Assembly (NCBI GenBank): GCA_029762595.1
Contig: JARVGJ010000009.1
Coordinates: 19,612-83,611 of the forward strand
Length of the DNA: 64,000 nt
Direction: 5' to 3'
Source: Methanolobus sp.
GTDB taxonomy: Archaea > Halobacteriota > Methanosarcinia > Methanosarcinales > Methanosarcinaceae
Shown here: positions 27,175 through 36,369 of the stretch, in pieces
Layout: each line of letters begins with the position of its first letter
Position numbering within the stretch: the first letter of the stretch is position 1
Notes under the pieces: generated by a model
Database searches by the model: none
What the model was told of the DNA's origin: nothing
The model's input: only the letters and a program-made list of their open reading frames with translations
Position numbers and translations under genes: made by a program

Positions 27175-27714
27175 ATGAAAAATATATTATTATCATTACT
27201 TCTTTTATCATGTGTTCTGTTTATCGCCGGATGCGCGGAATCTGACATGCAGGATACTGTTCAGGTTGGTGATCATGTTTCAGTAAACTATATAGGCAGT
27301 CTTGATGACGGTACTGTATTTGACACTTCCCTGGAAGAGATCGCCATAAATGAAGGTACGTATGATTCACGTCGCAAATACGAACCTTTGCCTTTCACTG
27401 TTGGTACTGGCCAGATGATCAAAGGGTTTGATGATGCTGTTATTGGTATGTCTGTAGGGGAGAGTAAAAACGTCACACTGCTTCCCGAAGAAGCTTACGG
27501 TGAGATTAGTGAGGACTATATAATAACTTACTCTATGGATGATTTCACTTCTGCAAACATCACTCCCGTTATTGGTGAGAAAATAACTTCGCAGGGTCAT
27601 GCTGGTACTATCATAAACGTTTCAGAAGATATGGTCATTGTTGATTTCAATCATCACCTTGCAGGCAAGAACCTGACATTCTTCATCGAACTGGTCTCAA
27701 TAGACAGATCCTGA
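27175..27714 (+). CDS. FKBP-type peptidyl-prolyl isomerase, lipoprotein
   Basis: Cell-surface FKBP/SlyD-type proline isomerase of 179 residues. A lipoprotein signal ends in LFIAGC (Cys20), so it should be lipid-anchored outside the membrane. The FKBP domain has GDHVSVNYIGSLDDGTVFDTS, PLPFTVGTGQMIKGFDDAV and MSVGESKNVTL. An insert-in-flap region after EEAYGE is typical of the archaeal SlyD-like form. It helps folding of exported proteins. The next gene, encoding another membrane-anchored protein, follows 15 bp downstream. Confidence 0.92.
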   Translation: MKNILLSLLLLSCVLFIAGCAESDMQDTVQVGDHVSVNYIGSLDDGTVFDTSLEEIAINEGTYDSRRKYEPLPFTVGTGQMIKGFDDAVIGMSVGESKNVTLLPEEAYGEISEDYIITYSMDDFTSANITPVIGEKITSQGHAGTIINVSEDMVIVDFNHHLAGKNLTFFIELVSIDRS

Positions 27715-27729
27715 TGCAGGGGTGAGTCT

Positions 27730-28113
27730 GTGGAAAAAGAAGAAAAGATAGTTGTCATTCTTCTGTGCATGGCTTTGCTATCTCTTACTATATTATATGC
27801 CACATTTTATGCAGGAGACACAAAGACCGATTCCAATGGGTTCAGCCCCTCATCAGTTCCTGGTGAAAATGTGAGATTTGAGGGGGACGTGCTTTCAAAA
27901 CGTTTCACCTATACCGGGGGCCACCTTTTGATGAACGTGGACTACGGAGAAGGTGTTGTCAAGGTTTTCATACCATCGGGTAATGGCGCAAAAGAATTGG
28001 ACTCAAGGATAGCTGAGAATGACCATGTCTTTGTTTCAGGTACTGTTAACGAGTATAATGGTGAACTTGAAGTAATTGTCCAAAACGTCAACGGAGTGGT
28101 ACTTCTAAATTGA
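27730..28113 (+). CDS. Membrane-anchored OB-fold protein
   Basis: A 127-residue protein with an N-terminal membrane helix (VVILLCMALLSLTILYATF) and an extracytoplasmic OB-fold-like domain: VRFEGDVLSKRFTYTGGHLL, VVKVFIPSG, and DHVFVSGTVNEYNGELEVIV. This pattern resembles the tRNA_anti/OB class (BOF or single-strand nucleic-acid binding), but no ligand can be named. The GTG at 27730 has GGGGTGAG upstream. It follows the FKBP lipoprotein by 15 bp and is probably cotranscribed. Confidence 0.75.
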   Translation: MEKEEKIVVILLCMALLSLTILYATFYAGDTKTDSNGFSPSSVPGENVRFEGDVLSKRFTYTGGHLLMNVDYGEGVVKVFIPSGNGAKELDSRIAENDHVFVSGTVNEYNGELEVIVQNVNGVVLLN

Positions 28114-28176
28114 TGTCCTCCCTGTTAATTGCCTAGTCGCTAAAGATATATGCAAAAAAGGCCCTCTTACTAAAAT

Positions 28177-29334
28177 ATGAAAGCCTGTATAATGTGTGGT
28201 GGAGAAGGTACCAGATTACGTCCTTTAACTTTCGCTCGTCCAAAACCCAGTATCCCTATCCTTAACAAACCTTCTGTTGTACATCTTATAGAGCACCTGT
28301 CAAAGGAAGGTTTCAATGACATTGTCATTACCCTTGGCTATATGGCTGAGAAGATAGAAGAGGAGCTTGGTGATGGGAGAATGTTTGGTGTTCACATCGA
28401 TTACGTTTATGAGAAAGATAAGCTTGGTACAGCAGGTGGCGTGAAGAACGCTGAACAATACCTGCGTGACCGTCCTTTCATCGTGCTTGGTGGAGATCAT
28501 GTATTGAACCTGAACCTGAGGGAAATGTACAGGTTCCATGAAATGACCGATGCGATGGTTACAATAGGTCTTTTGTCAATTGACGATCCCCGTGAATTCG
28601 GCATAGCCGACATGGATGTTAATAACAGGATACATCGTTTTCTTGAAAAGCCGGGACCCGGTGAGATATTCAGTAATCTGGCAAGTACGGGTATATATGT
28701 ATGCGACCCTGAGATATTTGACTGGATACCTGAGGGGAAACAATACGATTTTGCAAAAGATCTCTTTCCTGATATGCTTGCCAAAAAAAGAAAGATAAAT
28801 GGTATTCTTGCAAGAGGTAGGTGGACGGATGTAGGAAGCCCCCAGGCATACAGGCAGGCCCAGCGCTGGATGCTTGAATCCTTGCCTGGAACTACTATTG
28901 AAGGTCACTTCAGGACAATTGATGCACGCATAAAAGGCCCTGTATCTCTTGGTCACAATGTTTCTGTGGGATCGAATTCTGCAATTGTGGGTCCGATCGT
29001 CATTGGTGAGAATACGACCATTGGGGATAATGTGCTTATCGGGCCTTACACTACAATAGGTTCTAACTGTGTAGTAGGCAACGATACCCGGATACTTTCA
29101 TCTTATATATTCAATGAAGTGTTCATCGGAACAAACTCCAACGTTTCCGGTTCTGTGATCGATAATGGTACAAAGGTTGGTGATAACTGCAGCCTTGAGA
29201 ATGGAACGGTCATAGGTCCTGATGTTAGCATTGAGGATGATGTCACCGTACATTCCAATATCAGGGTCTGGCCAGATGTGCTTATTCCTGCCCGTACGAA
29301 GGTAAAAGAGGATATACTGAGTGATTCCATGTAA
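28177..29334 (+). CDS. Sugar-1-phosphate nucleotidyltransferase with left-handed beta-helix
   Basis: Nucleotidyltransferase of 385 residues. The N-terminal catalytic domain has GGEGTRLRPLTFARPKP (8-24), the metal-binding GGDHVL and FLEKPGPGE. The C-terminal half is a hexapeptide-repeat left-handed helix (VGPIVIGENTTIGDNVLIG, TTIGSNCVVGNDTRI, and SIEDDVTVHSNI). It belongs to the GlmU/mannose-1-phosphate guanylyltransferase-like archaeal group and makes NDP-sugars for glycans or glycolipids; the exact sugar and nucleotide are not certain. The next gene is a flippase-like membrane protein, which fits a cell-envelope role. Confidence 0.88.
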   Translation: MKACIMCGGEGTRLRPLTFARPKPSIPILNKPSVVHLIEHLSKEGFNDIVITLGYMAEKIEEELGDGRMFGVHIDYVYEKDKLGTAGGVKNAEQYLRDRPFIVLGGDHVLNLNLREMYRFHEMTDAMVTIGLLSIDDPREFGIADMDVNNRIHRFLEKPGPGEIFSNLASTGIYVCDPEIFDWIPEGKQYDFAKDLFPDMLAKKRKINGILARGRWTDVGSPQAYRQAQRWMLESLPGTTIEGHFRTIDARIKGPVSLGHNVSVGSNSAIVGPIVIGENTTIGDNVLIGPYTTIGSNCVVGNDTRILSSYIFNEVFIGTNSNVSGSVIDNGTKVGDNCSLENGTVIGPDVSIEDDVTVHSNIRVWPDVLIPARTKVKEDILSDSM

Positions 29335-29360
29335 TCCTTTTTATCTTCAGGTTGGAGGAC

Positions 29361-30389
29361 ATGAACAAAATCAAAAAATGGCTTATTGTATCACTGCTTA
29401 TAAGTCTTATATCCGGTGCATTTGTAGTTCTTCTTACATTTGATTCAGGAACTATAAATGCTTTGATGGAGATAAGGCCTGAATATATACTCGCTGCCGC
29501 ATGCATACATGCAATGACCTATGTTATATGGGGTATGCGCACAAGTTCTCTTTGTCGGGCATTGGGGCATGATGTAGGTTATGTAAGATCGATTGAGATC
29601 GTAACCTCCGGAACACTTGCTGCATCTATAACTCCTTCTTCCCTTGGTGGGGAACCACTGCGAGTTCATCTGCTCCATAAGCAGAAAATGCCTTTGGGCA
29701 AAGCGACTGCAGTAGTAATTGGTGAAAGGATAATGGATGGGATATTTATATTGGCGCTGGCTCCTATTTCAATCTACGTTATACGCGGAGTTTTGCAGGA
29801 TCCGATTTTCGATATTTTGTTCATATTTGCAGAAGCAGGCCTGATTTTCATACTTTTTCTTACATTGTATGCAATATGGAGACCCGCCCCTACAAAAAAG
29901 GTGGTCTATTTCCTTGTCCATAAAATTGCCCCATTACTCGGTAAAAAGACAGATGCTGCTCTTGAAAAAATAATAATGAGGGCTGATTCGGAGCTGGAGC
30001 ACTTCCATGGTAGCATTTCGGTCTTGCTCAATGAAGGAAGAAAAGGTCTTGCTTTTGGGATATTCTATACAATTGCTTTCTGGGTGGTGGACTTCTCTAT
30101 GCTCTATGTAATACTGATAGGTCTTAACCAATACCCCGATATGGTGATTGTTTTTGCCGCTCAGGTGATAGTGCTGCTGCTGCTTGCCATCCCTGCAACA
30201 CCAGGGGCCAGCGGAATAGCAGAATTTGCCGGAACCACGGTGTTCTCTTTATTTGTTGCATCTTCTGTCCTTGGTATTACAGTAATTGCCTGGAGGGCTT
30301 TTACTTTCTACATGAATGTATTTGTGGGAAGTTTTGTAAGCTTTAAGATACTCAAAGACACGGATTTCATTAAAAGGTTCCTTAACTAG
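29361..30389 (+). CDS. Flippase-like/lysylphosphatidylglycerol synthase TM region protein
   Basis: Polytopic membrane protein of about 342 residues with seven or eight helices, of the UPF0104/AglD-type family. Conserved segments are SSLGGEPLRVHLL near residue 95, VVIGERIMDGIF, and IPATPGASGIAEFAG in the last third. The aminoacyltransferase domain of bacterial MprF is absent, so only a lipid-flipping or glycan-related role is plausible. GGAGG lies very close to the ATG at 29361; a TTG at 29352 is the alternative start. It follows the nucleotidyltransferase by 26 bp. Confidence 0.82.
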   Translation: MNKIKKWLIVSLLISLISGAFVVLLTFDSGTINALMEIRPEYILAAACIHAMTYVIWGMRTSSLCRALGHDVGYVRSIEIVTSGTLAASITPSSLGGEPLRVHLLHKQKMPLGKATAVVIGERIMDGIFILALAPISIYVIRGVLQDPIFDILFIFAEAGLIFILFLTLYAIWRPAPTKKVVYFLVHKIAPLLGKKTDAALEKIIMRADSELEHFHGSISVLLNEGRKGLAFGIFYTIAFWVVDFSMLYVILIGLNQYPDMVIVFAAQVIVLLLLAIPATPGASGIAEFAGTTVFSLFVASSVLGITVIAWRAFTFYMNVFVGSFVSFKILKDTDFIKRFLN

Positions 30390-30426
30390 GAATTCTCTGT
30401 TTTTCAGAAGGGGATTCCTCTGTTTT

Positions 30427-32109
30427 TCAGAAAGTAATGTAGGGATATATATTTTCAAATCCCGTTCGCTTGATAAAATCATCATGACTGGAAAAAGGTA
30501 TTTTGTTTTGTATCAGTCTGGCCTGTTTTTTCCCAATTCCTGGCAATTCCTGTATTAGTGTTAAAGGTGCTGTGTTGATCTTAAGTGGGTATGGGATGCC
30601 TGTGATGGACCTGTGACCATGGCGTGTTACTGTAACGTCTATGAACCTTCCAGTAGGTATATTTCCCGGTATTCCTACAAGTAAAGGGTATGATCCCATC
30701 TGTCTGCCAAAACACATTTTGACGTCACTGACCTCACACATCACGTCTCTGAGTATAGTGCCCGCCGGGATGATCTTCTGAAGCATTGGAAGGTCTATGT
30801 CCTTTCGGATTATCTCTTTATATTTGAGAAACATGTTTTTATGTTTGCGTACAAGTTCATCGTGACCATACATAGGGGTTCCTGGAAAGGCCATTACCTG
30901 TCTTATGTTTATCCTGCGAAGTAACAGACCAGAATCTATCACTCTCTTGAGGAAATCATGGTTCAGTTCAAAGGTCTTCTTTGATTCACCCATGAGTCCG
31001 TGTACAAGGTTAATTCCCGGAAGGAGTTCTGGCATACCGTTGTTCCCTCGTGCTCCTCCGACTTCATTTATTATTCGTATAGCTTCAAACACCTCATCAG
31101 GCATTGCCTTGAGGCAATTGGACTTTATTACTTTCGGATCGGCACTTTCCATTCCAAGGGCTGCAACATCGCCTGGTGTATGGTACTTCACAATTGTTCT
31201 GAGTATCTGCCTGCATTGCTCAGGATAGGTCGATATGGTCCCGGGATTGGCGTTATCCATATGAAGTACTTTAAGTTGGGGGGCTACTTTACGGATTCCT
31301 GTATAAAGTGAAAGTAGTGCTTGAGGGTCCGGTTCGGGAATGTTTCCTCCTTTGTCCTTTGCATGGTAGCTCAGGATATCGGGTTGTCGTCCAATCCTGA
31401 AATATCTGGCACCATTTTCATAAAGGGCCGATACTTCAGTGACCACATCATTTATGGCGCGATAATCCGAGGTTCCGTAGGAGGGTTCCGTGCAGAATGA
31501 ACAGTGCTGGTGGCGTCCGCATCCTCTATAGGTTTCAAGTTCACAGGTCACGTTCGGGTAATCCGGATGCATTTTTATGATAAATGCTCCTTTTTGGGCC
31601 CAGCGTCCAATCTCTTCAACCTTTCTAAAGCGATGTTCGCAATTTAGCACATTATTTGCTTTATTCTCTTCTAAAACATCATAAACAAAAGCTTCAATAT
31701 CTTTTTGACAAACAATGACGTCGTCTGTACTATTAGTTATTCTTTTTTCCGCCTTTTTTCCACCTTCAAGGGAAAAACCAAGTCTGATAGGTCCTCCTAA
31801 TATTTTGATTCCTCTTGAGGCGCTGAATATGCTTTCTATCTCTGTCAGATTTATGGGTGTTGAACGGAGATACTTGCCTGGGACGGTCATTCCGGCAAGT
31901 ACTATGACCACTTCTGCGCGTTCTATTATTTCTGCAGCTGAGGGTGGACTTTTTCGAAGCTGGTCTATGGTGTAATAAGAAATATCCGTTTCATGCAGGC
32001 CTCTTTCACGCAGTGCTCCTGCGATATATCTTATGTAGGGGGATACGTAGGGCGGAACTCCAAAACATGCCGGCTCATCGATATATCCGTCAATTATTAC
32101 AGCATTCAT
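30427..32109 (-). CDS. Radical SAM protein with C-terminal helix-hairpin-helix domain
   Basis: A 560-residue radical SAM enzyme. The N-terminal 180 residues look like a B12-binding-like Rossmann module (MNAVIIDGYIDEPACFGVPP, VVIVLAGMTVPGKY). The cluster motif is CGRHQHCSFC (Cys197, Cys203, Cys206), which is CX5CX2C rather than the standard CX3CX2C. The radical SAM barrel follows (FRIGRQPDILSY, ALGMESADPKVI). A TRAM-like strand-rich part (GRFIDVTVTRHGHRSITG) and a helix-hairpin-helix (IQELPGIGKKQARLIQNKIP) end the protein and suggest nucleic-acid binding. The substrate is unknown; RNA modification is a reasonable inference. Confidence 0.82.
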   Translation of the reverse strand: MNAVIIDGYIDEPACFGVPPYVSPYIRYIAGALRERGLHETDISYYTIDQLRKSPPSAAEIIERAEVVIVLAGMTVPGKYLRSTPINLTEIESIFSASRGIKILGGPIRLGFSLEGGKKAEKRITNSTDDVIVCQKDIEAFVYDVLEENKANNVLNCEHRFRKVEEIGRWAQKGAFIIKMHPDYPNVTCELETYRGCGRHQHCSFCTEPSYGTSDYRAINDVVTEVSALYENGARYFRIGRQPDILSYHAKDKGGNIPEPDPQALLSLYTGIRKVAPQLKVLHMDNANPGTISTYPEQCRQILRTIVKYHTPGDVAALGMESADPKVIKSNCLKAMPDEVFEAIRIINEVGGARGNNGMPELLPGINLVHGLMGESKKTFELNHDFLKRVIDSGLLLRRINIRQVMAFPGTPMYGHDELVRKHKNMFLKYKEIIRKDIDLPMLQKIIPAGTILRDVMCEVSDVKMCFGRQMGSYPLLVGIPGNIPTGRFIDVTVTRHGHRSITGIPYPLKINTAPLTLIQELPGIGKKQARLIQNKIPFSSHDDFIKRTGFENIYPYITF

Positions 32110-32685
32110 GTATTCTCTGTTATATATTATTTTTTATTTATGTATTCTTATGTATTTAACAATGTATATATTGTGCTATGGTCGATTTTTTACATGTCCT
32201 ATCCCGATTTACCAGGCGTCTGTGTTTATATGGTGTTTTTATGTGATGCTTCGGTCATTATTTATAGAAATGATCAGGGCATTATTCATTTCGTATCTTA
32301 TAACTTCTTGCTTGTTCATTCCCTTCGTTCTTCATCCAAGTGACTATCTGTGTTGATATTCATGACATTACTGTATACGAGGTTTCATCCTCTTCCGGCA
32401 TACGTTGTATGTTGTTCATACTTTTGTCATACGGCTCATACACAATCATGTCTTAAAATAGCTGATATCTTTATACATGATCAATGCTGACATAAATGCA
32501 TATTTTGTTCGTACTGTATCTTAATGGAAATCATATTCTTTCTGATTTTTCCTGGGGACTATTAGCAATATGGGATTATTTGTCATTCCTCTGGAAGCAC
32601 ATACTTATTATATAGCCCTTTTCTATTAACTATACCAGCAGTAGTATTCTGGTAGTATGCCAGATAGTAGCAACGAGGTTTTCTA
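32110..32685 (+). promoter_or_regulatory. 576-bp gap with the ilvD promoter and ribosome-binding site
   Basis: No supported gene in this AT-rich gap. Near its right end is a TATA-like CTTATTATATA (about 32604-32614). The predicted start, about 25 bp later, leaves a leader of some 50 nt, which contains the ribosome-binding site GAGGT at 32672-32677, 9 bp before the ilvD ATG. The distal 450 bp have no recognisable motif; no amino-acid leader peptide or attenuator is evident. Confidence 0.5.
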
Positions 32686-34347
32686 ATGAGAAGTGACAAG
32701 ACCAAAAAAGGACTCGAACGTGCGCCCCATCGTTCACTTTTGAAGGCAACCGGCGTGACAGATTCCGAAATGAAAAAACCGTTCATAGCAGTTGTAAACT
32801 CCAGGAATGAACTGATACCAGGTCATATCCATCTCGATAAGGTTGGAGAGGCTGTTAAGGCAGGTATAAGAAGTGCTGGCGGCGTTCCATTCGAATTCCA
32901 CACTATAGGGATATGTGATGGTATTGCCATGGGGCACGAGGGTATGAAGTATTCCCTCCCAAGTCGGGAAGCTATCGGGGATTCCATTGAGCTTGTCCTG
33001 CAGGGCCACCAGCTTGACGGAATGGTCATGATCACCGCGTGTGACAAGATAACTCCCGGGCACCTTATGGCTGCAGGAAGACTGGACATACCTACAATTG
33101 TCGTCACAGGGGGTCCCATGATCCCTGGTTATGTTGACGATGAATACAGGGATCTAATATCCGTTTTTGAAGGAGTTGGGGAATGCCAGTCAGAGAAAGT
33201 ATCAGATGAGAAGCTAAAACTGCTGGAAGATTGTTCATGCAGCGGTGCGGGTTCTTGCGCAGGTATGTATACAGCAAACACCATGGCCTGTATGACCGAA
33301 GCCCTGGGATTGAGTCTACCCGGATGTGGAACGGCTCATGCTGCCGATGCAAAGAAGATACGGCTTGCAAAGGAATCCGGTGAACGCATCGTTTCCCTTG
33401 TAAATGAAGGTGTCAATCCCCGGAGTATAGTCAACATGAAGTCCTTTGAGAATGCCATTATGGTTGACATGGCCATAGGGGGCAGTACCAACACGACCCT
33501 TCACCTGCCGGCCATTGCTCATGAATTTGGTATTGAGCTTACTCTTGATGTCTTTGATCGGCTGAGTAGAACTACTCCTCATCTCATTTCCCTTAAGCCA
33601 GGTGGGTCCTATTATATGCTTGATTTTGAGAGAGCCGGGGGTGTCCAGGCTATTATGGCCCGGCTAAGGTCAAAGATTAACCTTGACGTGGTTAATGTAA
33701 ATGGAAAAACAGTGGGTCAGAACCTTGATGATTTTATAGTTATCAACCCCAAACTCAATGCAAAGATCATGGCTACACTTGATTCCCCTATCCATGAGGA
33801 GGGTGGGATAGCAGTACTAAGAGGAACTCTTGCACCTGATGGCTCTGTTGTAAAACAGGCTGCTGTGGATCCCAAAATGCTTAAGCATAGTGGTCCTGCA
33901 AGGGTATTTGACAGTGAGGAGGCAGCTATGGACGCTATCCTTGGAAAGAAGATAGTTGCGGGTGATGTTGTGGTCATACGTTATGAAGGTCCAAAAGGCG
34001 GTCCTGGGATGCGTGAAATGCTCTCTCCGACCTCGGCAATTGCTGGTATGGGCCTGATAGACAAGGTTGCGCTTGTCACAGACGGACGTTTTTCCGGAGG
34101 TACAAGAGGGCCATGCATAGGGCATATATCTCCTGAAGCCCAGGAGGGTGGTCCTATTGGTCTTGTAAGGGAAGGAGATACAATTGAGATCGATGTTCCC
34201 GGGAGGAAGCTTGACCTCAAGGTCTCCGAAGAAGAACTTCAGAAGCGTAGGGAGACCTTTGCTCCGGTGGAAAAGAAAGTTACCGGTTATCTTGCAAGGT
34301 ACCGTAAATTTGTCAGTTCCGCAAGCAAAGGCGCAATCATTGATTGA
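32686..34347 (+). CDS. ilvD: Dihydroxy-acid dehydratase
   Basis: Third step of valine/isoleucine biosynthesis: dehydrates dihydroxyisovalerate and its homologue. The 553-residue protein has the cluster cysteines in [15 protein letters not shown] and [19 protein letters not shown], plus [14 protein letters not shown] in the middle and [20 protein letters not shown] near the C-terminus (conserved acidic/serine active site). Intact and of normal length. No other ilv genes are adjacent, so it is transcribed alone from its own promoter. Confidence 0.97.
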   Translation: MRSDKTKKGLERAPHRSLLKATGVTDSEMKKPFIAVVNSRNELIPGHIHLDKVGEAVKAGIRSAGGVPFEFHTIGICDGIAMGHEGMKYSLPSREAIGDSIELVLQGHQLDGMVMITACDKITPGHLMAAGRLDIPTIVVTGGPMIPGYVDDEYRDLISVFEGVGECQSEKVSDEKLKLLEDCSCSGAGSCAGMYTANTMACMTEALGLSLPGCGTAHAADAKKIRLAKESGERIVSLVNEGVNPRSIVNMKSFENAIMVDMAIGGSTNTTLHLPAIAHEFGIELTLDVFDRLSRTTPHLISLKPGGSYYMLDFERAGGVQAIMARLRSKINLDVVNVNGKTVGQNLDDFIVINPKLNAKIMATLDSPIHEEGGIAVLRGTLAPDGSVVKQAAVDPKMLKHSGPARVFDSEEAAMDAILGKKIVAGDVVVIRYEGPKGGPGMREMLSPTSAIAGMGLIDKVALVTDGRFSGGTRGPCIGHISPEAQEGGPIGLVREGDTIEIDVPGRKLDLKVSEEELQKRRETFAPVEKKVTGYLARYRKFVSSASKGAIID

Positions 34348-34506
34348 TAATATGGCAAAACAGGTCCTAATGGGCCTGATCTTGTCGCTTTATCCTTTTT
34401 ATTTCTTTTAATTCGTTCTGGATTTTATTTTGGTATTTATTCAAATTATGTTTTTGTGCCTGCAACTAACGATGAGTCTTATATATTTGTTGTCAGACTA
34501 TCATTT

Positions 34507-34683
34507 ATGGAAAGAGCAGGATTTTGTCAAATATGCGGGTCTGTATCACGGCTGAACTCATGTACTATATGTGCAAGACTGGTATGCAGCAAATGTTACG
34601 ACTTTTCCAAAAGTGTTTGCATACAATGTTCTCATTCAGGCCGTATCTTTGAGATGTCATCACAAAGAACAGGACTTGTCTGA
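34507..34683 (+). CDS. Small treble-clef/B-box-like zinc-finger protein
   Basis: A 58-residue protein with eight cysteines in paired knuckles: CQIC, CTIC, CSKC and CIQC in order, enough for two zinc sites. I chose the ATG at 34507 because a TATA box (CTTATATATTT at 34478-34488) lies about 25 bp upstream, implying a nearly leaderless message; a GTG at 34456 would put the TATA box inside the gene. Function unknown; a role in protein or nucleic-acid binding is typical for such minimal fingers. Convergent with the repeat protein, separated by 1 bp. Confidence 0.65.
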   Translation: MERAGFCQICGSVSRLNSCTICARLVCSKCYDFSKSVCIQCSHSGRIFEMSSQRTGLV

Positions 34684-34684
34684 A

Positions 34685-36100
34685 CTACTTTAATCTGTGC
34701 AGATGCTCAGTGCCATTTTCCATTCTTAGCACAAGCACTTCCCTTGCCACAAGGTCCCGGATCTTCATATTTATCTCCTCATGGTTGAACTGGCGTGAAA
34801 CAAGGCTTTTTATTATATCTTTCTTCACCTTTGCTCCCCGGGGCATGTACATCAATATATTTGTCTCAAGCTTGTCAGGTTTAATATTTTCATTCCTGCT
34901 GGGTGCAACATCAGGGGAATGCACAGCACTTTTAACCGATGTCTCCTGGATTTGTTGCATATTGCTCTCTTCGGTATCCATGAACAGTGGTAAGACTGCC
35001 GGATTTTCTGTATTTTGCATTTCCGATGGTTTAAATTGGCTTAGTTCAGGTTCACTTTCTATTCCTATCTGGCTGAACTCCGGCATTACAACCCCTTCTT
35101 CTTTCCTTTCCTGTACCGGTGTTTTGAGCTCCGGCATTACAACCCCCTCTTCTTTCCTTTCCTGTACCGGTGTTTTGAGCTCTGGTATTACAACCCCCTC
35201 TTCTTTCCTTTCCTGTACCGGTGGTTTGAGCTCTGGTATTACAACCCCTTCTTCTTTCCTTTCCTGTACCGGTGTTTTGAGCTCTGGTATTACAACCCCC
35301 TCTTCTTTCCTTTCCTGTACCGGTGTTTTGAGCTCTGGTATTACAACCCCTTCTTCTTTCCTTTCCTTAGCCGGTGGTTTGAACTCCGGTATCGTGTATT
35401 CTATCATTTCTGCGGGGGTTTCTATTGTTCTTTTGATTGGATCACTTGATGTATTTTCTTCTGGTGGTGCTTCTTTCTGGTCGATCTTTTCCGCTACTAT
35501 CTCCGATAGCTTTATTCCCTGGGGGTTTTCAACGGTTTGACTTGCTATTTCTTCTGTGGTTTGGAAATCAGGTTCGATAACATTTTTCATAATTGAATCC
35601 GGGAGCAATTCAAAAACTTCCACCGCAGGTTCAGTTTCTGCATGGCTTTCCTTTACGGGTTGCGACAATTCCTGCTCAAAAACTAGTACGTCTGTCTTAG
35701 TTTTACTATCGTTTTCCTCTGTGTCTTCTATAGTGTCTGATCCAGTATGTTCTTCCGGGCTATTCATGCACCTTTGCGGTAAGATCGTATCAGACGTTTC
35801 TAGTGACCCTTGCACAGTTTCCTGCATATTTCCTATATCTGGTAGAGTATTTAATTTCCCGCCAACCCCTTCTTCCATTTGGATCTTATATTCGAGATCT
35901 TTAAGCCTGGTAAATATCATATCAACATCGTCTTGGAGGATTGCAAATCTCTCTTTCCATGGTGTTTTTTCATTTGCAGGGATGTTATCAAGCACGTCAA
36001 GCTCTCTTTCAATGAGTTTTCTGATGAAAAGGCTCTTGTTCTCTATCTTGTCAAGTTTGTCAAAAAGTTCGTCCGACATGCTTATGGTAAGTCTTTTCAT
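34685..36100 (-). CDS. RHH / 17-residue tandem-repeat / winged-helix protein
   Basis: A 471-residue protein with three parts. Residues 1-45 (MKRLTISMSDELFDKLDKIE, SLFIRKLIEREL) form a ribbon-helix-helix DNA-binding domain. Residues of about 50-405 are an acidic, low-complexity, Pro/Glu-rich region. Inside it, at about 237-338, are six near-identical 17-residue units (ERKEEGVVIPELKTPVQ). The last 65 residues (AKVKKDIIKSLVSRQFNHEE, IRDLVAREVLVLRM) resemble a winged helix. Two putative DNA-binding ends joined by a long flexible, expandable linker suggest a chromatin-like or bridging role; this is inference. No known full-length family is recognised. Confidence 0.75.
   Translation of the reverse strand: MKRLTISMSDELFDKLDKIENKSLFIRKLIERELDVLDNIPANEKTPWKERFAILQDDVDMIFTRLKDLEYKIQMEEGVGGKLNTLPDIGNMQETVQGSLETSDTILPQRCMNSPEEHTGSDTIEDTEENDSKTKTDVLVFEQELSQPVKESHAETEPAVEVFELLPDSIMKNVIEPDFQTTEEIASQTVENPQGIKLSEIVAEKIDQKEAPPEENTSSDPIKRTIETPAEMIEYTIPEFKPPAKERKEEGVVIPELKTPVQERKEEGVVIPELKTPVQERKEEGVVIPELKPPVQERKEEGVVIPELKTPVQERKEEGVVMPELKTPVQERKEEGVVMPEFSQIGIESEPELSQFKPSEMQNTENPAVLPLFMDTEESNMQQIQETSVKSAVHSPDVAPSRNENIKPDKLETNILMYMPRGAKVKKDIIKSLVSRQFNHEEINMKIRDLVAREVLVLRMENGTEHLHRLK
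35088..35393 (-). repeat. Six tandem 51-bp coding repeats
   Basis: Direct repeats with an exact 51-bp period; units begin at 35088, 35139, 35190, 35241, 35292 and 35343. They are in frame within the RHH/winged-helix protein and encode 17-residue units. Differences are few: a handful of synonymous C/T changes, T/P and I/M swaps. A degenerate seventh unit (EFKPPAK) precedes them on the protein. The near-identity at the DNA level suggests recent expansion by slippage or unequal recombination, so copy number probably varies between strains. Confidence 0.93.
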
Positions 36101-36324
36101 GGCACCCTTCCTAAAATGATTGGTTTATTTGACCATAGTTTATGCGTAATCAACTAATGTATGCACATATCATACATATATATTTAATGGAAATATATTT
36201 ATTTAAACATACATCGTTATCATCTCTATGAATAAACCTCAAGCTAAAGTGTGAAATGCAATGACGCATAAAATGCACGAAAGTGTAAAATGGGGATTTG
36301 AATTAGAAATATTCACACTGGTAT

Positions 36325-36369
36325 GAAAAAATAATAACCCTATGTGAGTGAGCTTATGGTGTAAGCTCA
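36325..36369 (-). terminator. Hairpin terminator overlapping the stop codon of the ThyA-like gene
   Basis: On the minus strand the stop TGA begins the stem TGAGCTTA (36362-36369), loop CACCA, and TAAGCTCA (36349-36356). It is followed by a TTATTATTTTTTC tract (about 36325-36338). Stem plus T-tract looks like an intrinsic terminator. A second, longer pairing (CTATGTGAG with CTCACATAG) can extend it. Confidence 0.6.

Noticed and set aside
32108..32356. ORFs in the gap upstream of ilvD
   Set aside because: They are hydrophobic, aromatic-rich translations of AT-rich spacer, start beside the divergent gene's promoter and lack ribosome-binding sites.
35088..35393. CRISPR-like direct repeats
   Set aside because: The period is 51 bp with no unique spacers; the units are contiguous, in frame and encode a 17-residue protein repeat.
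34710..35540. Long plus-strand ORF opposite the repeat protein
   Set aside because: It is the antisense of the repeat gene; its length comes from the repeat composition. The minus strand has recognisable domains at both ends and a normal start.
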